From PALSA-1004 sp046596405 (GTDB lineage Bacteria > Pseudomonadota > Gammaproteobacteria > Burkholderiales > SG8-41), in NCBI GenBank assembly GCA_046596405.1, contig JBKJMN010000181.1, forward strand, positions 1 to 17,671: a DNA stretch of 17,671 nucleotides. The letters are read 5' to 3'. Both the position numbers and the translations under genes were made by a program. The notes beneath the pieces are model-generated. The model made no database searches and was not told the DNA's origin. It saw nothing but the letters and a program-made list of their open reading frames with translations. This document shows positions 13,964 to 17,671 of the stretch, piece by piece (within the stretch, counting starts at the first letter, position 1; each line of letters starts with the position of its first letter).

Positions 13964-14950
13964 ATGGCCGCCATCCGCATACTCAGTGAAGATGACGTTC
14001 GCGCCGCGATCGACGGCGCCCGCGCGCTCGAACTTGCGCGCTTGACGTTGCGCGACCAGGCGCAGGGCGGCAGCGAGCTGTCGGCGCCGTCGTCGATGTC
14101 GCTCGACGCGCGCCGTTTCGGTGCGGGACGTTTCAAGTTCAAGGCGGCAACCGTTGGCCATCTCGGCGCGTCGGGCATCCGTCTCATTTCGCGCCGCTCG
14201 CCCACCGATCCTGCGGCCTTCAACTACAGCGCCATCTACAACCACGACGGGCTTGCGCTGTCGGGCCTCGTGCCGGAACTATGGATCAGCCGCATACGCA
14301 CTGCGGCGTTCGGCACAGCGGTAATCGAAGCGCTGGTGAATCCTGGCCCTTTGACTGTTGCGCTGTTCGGCACCGGCAAGATTGCGCATGAGCTCCTGCC
14401 CATGCTGGCGCTCGCGCTGCCGGTATCCGAACTGCGCATCAATTCGCGCAGCGCGGACAACATGGCCGCTTTCTGCGACGCACACGCACCCAAAGCGCAG
14501 TTCAAGCTACGCGCCGAACCCGACGCCGCGCGCGCAATCGCGGGCGCCGATCTTGTCATCACCGCAACGTCGGCCAAACAGCCTCTGCTGTTGCCCGGAA
14601 TGCTGAAAGCCGGTGCGGTCGTATGCTCGATGGGCGAGAGCAACGAGGTCGACTACGGCGTGCTGGCCGAAGCACAGCGCCTGATCGTCGACGACGCCGA
14701 GTTCGCATGCGAAGTCGGCGACGGCGGCGCATGGATTGCGCAGGGGCATTTGACGCGCGAAAAATTCGCGGCACGCATCGACGCGCTGGCGTGCGAAGTC
14801 GTCGCCGGCAAGAAACCGGGGCGGCATTCGGCGGCCGATCGCATCGTCGCCATCGTGCAGGGCATGGCGATCGGCGACATCGCTTTTTCCGCGTATGCGC
14901 TGCATGCAGCGGAGCAGCACGGCCGCGGCAAACTCGTACAACTTCCCTAA
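13964..14950 (+). CDS. Ornithine cyclodeaminase/mu-crystallin family oxidoreductase
   Basis: A 328-residue cytoplasmic NAD(P)-binding enzyme. The dinucleotide fold begins at ALFGTGKIAHELLP (GTGKIA 136-141). Other family marks are GRFKFKAA with Lys60, SRIRTAAFGTAVIEA with Arg112, ATSAKQPLL (201-209), and SMGESNEVD (222-230), whose last Asp lines up with the catalytic Asp of ornithine cyclodeaminases. Family members deaminate ornithine to proline, reduce cyclic imines (delta1-pyrroline-2-carboxylate, ketimines), or act on alanine and other amino acids. Nothing here identifies the substrate; SMGES replaces the usual VG(S/A) loop, so a non-ornithine substrate is likely (inference). It is divergent from the second Bug gene (151-bp gap) and followed 88 bases later by the third Bug gene. 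Confidence 0.92.
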   Translation: MAAIRILSEDDVRAAIDGARALELARLTLRDQAQGGSELSAPSSMSLDARRFGAGRFKFKAATVGHLGASGIRLISRRSPTDPAAFNYSAIYNHDGLALSGLVPELWISRIRTAAFGTAVIEALVNPGPLTVALFGTGKIAHELLPMLALALPVSELRINSRSADNMAAFCDAHAPKAQFKLRAEPDAARAIAGADLVITATSAKQPLLLPGMLKAGAVVCSMGESNEVDYGVLAEAQRLIVDDAEFACEVGDGGAWIAQGHLTREKFAARIDALACEVVAGKKPGRHSAADRIVAIVQGMAIGDIAFSAYALHAAEQHGRGKLVQLP

Positions 14951-14958
14951 TTATTTTC

Positions 14959-15090
14959 AGCCGCAGATAAACGCAGATACACGCAGATAGAAATTGCAGT
15001 GCAAGTCTCTCAATGAGCCATTACCAAATATTCTCCTTATGCTTTTTAGAACTTTGATTCATCCGCGTTTATCTGCGTTTATCTGCGGCT
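14959..15090. repeat. Inverted pair of repeat arms (REPIN-like element), copy C
   Basis: Left arm 14959-14988 and right arm 15060-15090 are near-perfect reverse complements, with 71 AT-rich bases between them. The arms match copy A at 8060-8199; the spacer does not. The right arm is translated in the signal peptide of the Bug gene that starts at 15039, and the gene's start codon lies inside the spacer. Confidence 0.85.
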
Positions 15091-16025
15091 CCATTTTGTT
15101 TTTGGCTTTTGGCCCGGCTGCGGCGCAAAATTATCCCGCCAAGCCGATCCGCTTCATCCTTTCCTACCCGCCCGGCGGCGCGACCGATACGCTCGGCCGC
15201 ATTGTCGCCAAGTCGCTGTCCGACGCCTGGGGCGTCAACGTGACCGCCGACAACCGCCCCGGCGCCAGCGGCAATATCGGCACCGCGCTGTGCGCCAAGT
15301 CACCGCCCGACGGTTACACGATGTGCATGGTGGCGCCCGCGCAGGCCATCGCTTCGCGCCTCTCTGCTAACGCCGGTTACGATTCGCTGAAAGATTTCTC
15401 GCCCGTGACGCTGGTCGCGACCGTGCCCATGCTGCTGCTCGTGCATCCGTCGCTGCCGGTGAAGAACCTCTCCGAATTGATCGCGCTCGCCAGGCGCCGG
15501 CCCGGCGTATTGAACTACGCATCGAGCGGAGGCGGTGCGAGCCCGCATCTCGCGATGGAACTGCTCAAACAGCAGGCCGGCATCGACATCACGCTGATCA
15601 CTTACAAGGGCGCCGGCGCCCAGATGGTCGATCACCTCGCCGGCCGCGTCGAAATCGCGTTCGCGCCCGCCGTCGGCGTCATGCCGTTCGTGAAGGAAGG
15701 CCGGCTGCGCGCGCTTGCCGTGTCGACCCGAGAACGCTTCCCGCTTCTGCCCGATGTACCGACCGCCAGCGAGTCGGGACTCAAAGACTACGACGCGAGT
15801 TCGTGGCAAGGCATCGTGATGCCGGCCGGCGTTCCACACGACATCGTCCACCGCATCAGCGGCGAACTCGCGAAAGCGCTGCAGAATCCGGCGATGAAAG
15901 CCCGCATACTCGAACTGGGCGGCGTCGCGGTCGGCAATACACCGGAAGAATTCAGCAGGTATTACTTTGCCGAGTCGGACAAGTGGCTTCGTGTCGCCAA
16001 AACGGCGAACGTCAGCGTCGATTAA
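15039..16025 (+). CDS. Bug-family tripartite tricarboxylate periplasmic binding protein (third copy)
   Basis: A 328-residue secreted binding protein. The signal peptide (1-29, ending AAA before QNYP) contains HPRLSAFICGS at 8-18, which is the translated right arm of the repeat element at 14959-15090. Family marks: YPAKPIRFILSYPPGGATD (32-50), NRPGASGNIGTA, SPPDGYTMCMV, LNYASSGGGASPH, LITYKGAGAQ, FPLLPDVPTASESG. ATG 15039 gives a normal signal peptide and is preferred over the in-frame TTG at 14994, which would add 15 residues; neither has a clear ribosome site. It follows the OCD-family gene on the same strand. No membrane carrier genes are seen. A hairpin follows the stop codon. Confidence 0.92.
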   Translation: MLFRTLIHPRLSAFICGSILFLAFGPAAAQNYPAKPIRFILSYPPGGATDTLGRIVAKSLSDAWGVNVTADNRPGASGNIGTALCAKSPPDGYTMCMVAPAQAIASRLSANAGYDSLKDFSPVTLVATVPMLLLVHPSLPVKNLSELIALARRRPGVLNYASSGGGASPHLAMELLKQQAGIDITLITYKGAGAQMVDHLAGRVEIAFAPAVGVMPFVKEGRLRALAVSTRERFPLLPDVPTASESGLKDYDASSWQGIVMPAGVPHDIVHRISGELAKALQNPAMKARILELGGVAVGNTPEEFSRYYFAESDKWLRVAKTANVSVD

Positions 16026-16053
16026 GAGAATTTCGCAGAACGCCAATTCTCTT
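16024..16053 (+). terminator. Hairpin after the third Bug gene, possible terminator
   Basis: AAGAGAATT (16024-16032) pairs exactly with AATTCTCTT (16045-16053) around a 12-base loop, starting on the stop codon. The stem is AT-rich and the T-run after it is short, so termination would be weak or depend on other factors. Confidence 0.45.
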
Positions 16054-16286
16054 CAAATGGGAAAAGACGTCTACAGGATTCGAATCCTACCTAGGCTGAT
16101 GCATAACTTCCGCTTTCGGCCACAACCGGTCTTTTCAGCATCGCGCGAAAATTTTCTGCAACCGGACATTCGCGCCCAAGGCACGCCGGCCCGCGCCGCC
16201 AAATACCGGTCGTTTGTATTGGCGACCGCCAACATGAATGACGGTCTGATGCAAGCTGGCAGCGATGGTAGCCGCCGTCGGGTTTA

Positions 16287-17273
16287 CTATTGGATGCTCT
16301 CGTCCGCGCGGACCAGCAACGACCGCGGGATGCTGAGGCCGAGCGCCTTAGCAGTTTTAAGGTTGATCACCAGCTCGAATTTCGTGGGCTGCTCGACGGG
16401 GAGATTGGCCGGCTTGGCTCCCTTGAGGATCTTGTCAACGTAGGTTGCGGCGCGGCGAAAAATATCCTGGAGGGACGGCGCGTAGGCCATGAGACCGCCA
16501 GCGGTGACGGCGCTCCGACCTGAGTGCATCGCGGGCAGACGGCTCTTTGCGGCAAGATCGATGATCCGGCTCTGGTGACCAAGAAACATCCCATCCAGCA
16601 GGACGAGAACGGCGCCGACGCGCGCTCTGGTCATGGCCGCAAATGCACCCTCAAACTCGCCAGGCCCTCGCGCCCCCGAGATTTGAAGCTGTATCCCCAG
16701 CGACCGCGTCGCGACCTTCGCCTCTTCCAACGAGAGTGAGTGACCCGGATTGGTTGGATTCCAGAGGACGGCCACCCGGGAGACCTTGGGGATGACCTCC
16801 TTGAGCAGTTCCAGCTGCTTCCCGACTATCTCGGGGGCTAAGACGGACAGCCCGGTGATATTCCCACCGGGCCGCGCTAGGTTGGCGACGAGCCCACCCC
16901 TCACCGGATTGCCGATCATGACGATCGGGATCGCCCGAGTGGCCTGCTGGGCAGCAAGAGCGTTTTGGTCAGCGGGCACTACGATGACGTCAACCTTGAG
17001 ATTCACGAGCTGGGCCGCCAGGTCCGGGAGGCGCTCATACTTTCCCTCTGTAACTCGCCACTCGATCGTGATGTTTTGGCCCTCCACGTAACCGAGTTCC
17101 CGCAGCCCTTGGATGAATGCCCCCCATAAACGCGAACCCTCTGGTTCGGCTAGGGAGATATTCCCCAGAATACCTATTTGGAAGACTTTCCCAGTCTGCT
17201 GCGCCTTGGCGGCGACCGGCGCAGCGAGAAGCACTCCCGCCACCGTGCCGACAAATGTGCGTCGGTCCATCAT
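16287..17273 (-). CDS. ABC-transporter-type substrate-binding protein (ABC_sub_bind family)
   Basis: A 328-residue secreted binding protein, unrelated to the Bug proteins. The leader MMDRRTFVGTVAGVLLAAPV, ending AKA at 22-24, has a twin Arg followed by T-F-V, so Tat export is likely. Family marks: GILGNIS, LWGAFIQGLRELGYVEGQNI, EWRVTEGKYERLPDLAAQLV, VDVIVVPADQNALAAQQATR, ARPGGNITGLSVLAPEIVGKQLELLKE, VAVLWNPTNPGH, and the C-terminal KFELVINLKTAKALGLSIP. It binds small solutes, substrate unknown, and has no permease or ATPase gene in view. GAGGTGATC precedes the first ATG at 17273. Codon use looks different from the neighbours (fewer GCG/CGC runs, more AAG, GAG and CTC), suggesting separate ancestry. 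Its closest look-alikes are the large orphan sets in soil and sediment bacteria. Confidence 0.92.
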   Translation of the reverse strand: MMDRRTFVGTVAGVLLAAPVAAKAQQTGKVFQIGILGNISLAEPEGSRLWGAFIQGLRELGYVEGQNITIEWRVTEGKYERLPDLAAQLVNLKVDVIVVPADQNALAAQQATRAIPIVMIGNPVRGGLVANLARPGGNITGLSVLAPEIVGKQLELLKEVIPKVSRVAVLWNPTNPGHSLSLEEAKVATRSLGIQLQISGARGPGEFEGAFAAMTRARVGAVLVLLDGMFLGHQSRIIDLAAKSRLPAMHSGRSAVTAGGLMAYAPSLQDIFRRAATYVDKILKGAKPANLPVEQPTKFELVINLKTAKALGLSIPRSLLVRADESIQ

Positions 17274-17595
17274 TGGATCACCTCGTCGGTGCGCCCCATA
17301 ACGACCGCGTGATCGTCGGGCCGAGCGCGAGCATCGTTCTTCGCAGCATCTCGGGTCCTCGAGTGGATGTCCGGATCAGACCCAGCGAAACTACGCGGTT
17401 GCACGCGGAAGGTCAAGCAACTGCAACGCGTTTGTCACCGTCCATGCTAACCAATGCGCGACTGGCTGGTTCGGGTAGATACCCGCATCGCGCCGTCCCG
17501 GAAAGTGGCCGTTCCCCCCGATGTCAGCTATCAGGAAAATCGTAAGACCGCTTTGGGTCGAAAGCAGACATTGCCAAAAGTGATGGATCAAAAAG
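17274..17595. other. Non-coding stretch at the right end
   Basis: These 322 bases hold no convincing gene; the open frames across it have no family-like sequence. The ABC binding protein's ribosome site is at its left end. CCGCTTTGGGTC (17548-17559) with the following GAAAGCAGAC forms an imperfect palindrome related to CCGCTTTCGGCC at 16110-16121 on the other side of that gene. Confidence 0.5.
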
Positions 17596-17670
17596 TCATC
17601 GCGGAAATCTGCGCTCGAGGAATTCCACCGCATCCCGCGCGCAGCGATCGGGCAGGTAGTCGCAGATATT
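17596..17670 (-). CDS. Possible C-terminal end of a minus-strand gene cut by the window edge
   Basis: The minus strand is open from the window edge to TGA at 17598-17596, giving about 24 residues with ICDYLPDRCARDAVEFLERR near the end. The mix of acidic, basic and hydrophobic residues looks like a natural helical C-terminus rather than a shadow frame, but the piece is too short to assign to a family. Confidence 0.3.
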   Translation of the reverse strand, partial: NICDYLPDRCARDAVEFLERRFPR

Positions 17671-17671
17671 G

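Noticed and set aside
16075..16088. AGGATTCGAATCCT looks like the T-arm of a tRNA
   Set aside because: It is a plain 14-bp palindrome. No D-arm, anticodon arm or acceptor stem can be placed around it, and no CCA follows, so neither a tRNA gene nor a tRNA-end attachment site is supported.
17391..17633. 80-residue minus-strand frame at the right end
   Set aside because: No family-like sequence, a poor start and overlap with a palindromic repeat; another frame at 17670-17596 looks more like a true C-terminus.

Overview
The window reads as a high-GC proteobacterial chromosome segment, most likely Betaproteobacteria (Burkholderiales or a relative). The main reason is three separate Bug-type periplasmic binding proteins (tripartite tricarboxylate family) with no TctA/TctB membrane genes beside them, next to CoA-dependent catabolic genes. 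This layout is typical of that group. No rRNA, tRNA, CRISPR array or transposase was found.

Layout. (1) 191-3770: a divergent two-component pair, a MASE1-PAS-PAS histidine kinase on the minus strand and a response regulator on the plus strand whose N-terminal half looks RRM-like. (2) 3890-9132, minus strand: five genes in one direction, encoding enoyl-CoA hydratase/BadI-like protein, class III CoA-transferase, methylmalonyl-CoA epimerase-like VOC protein, Ldh2-type dehydrogenase, and a GrdB-like selenoprotein. The last gene appears as two open frames split by an in-frame UGA. The frame and the family similarity continue through the UGA, and a perfect 7-bp hairpin sits where a bacterial SECIS should be, so it is annotated as one selenocysteine protein of 406 residues. 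(3) 9319-11681, plus strand, and 13812-11644, minus strand: two mirror-image, converging modules, each a Bug binding protein followed by a paralogous alpha/beta hydrolase. A 48-residue zinc-ribbon ORF lies at the point of convergence. (4) 13964-16025, plus strand: an ornithine-cyclodeaminase-family dehydrogenase and a third Bug protein. (5) 16287-17273, minus strand: an unrelated ABC-type binding protein with a Tat-like leader, possibly acquired. The right edge may hold the last codons of another minus-strand gene.

How the genes may work together. The Bug proteins would capture small carboxylates in the periplasm. The CoA-transferase, hydratase, epimerase-like protein and dehydrogenase would activate and process an organic acid. 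The GrdB-like selenoprotein would add a selenol/thiol redox step whose substrate is unknown. The substrates are inferred only at this class level.

A repeat family built from 10-bp units (core AGATAAACGC) occurs as two inverted pairs (8060-8199, 14959-15090) and one single arm (13776-13805). In two Bug genes the repeat is itself translated, in the same reading phase, as part of the signal peptide. Several genes lack a Shine-Dalgarno sequence and carry a -10-like hexamer 7-8 bp before the ATG, suggesting leaderless transcripts.
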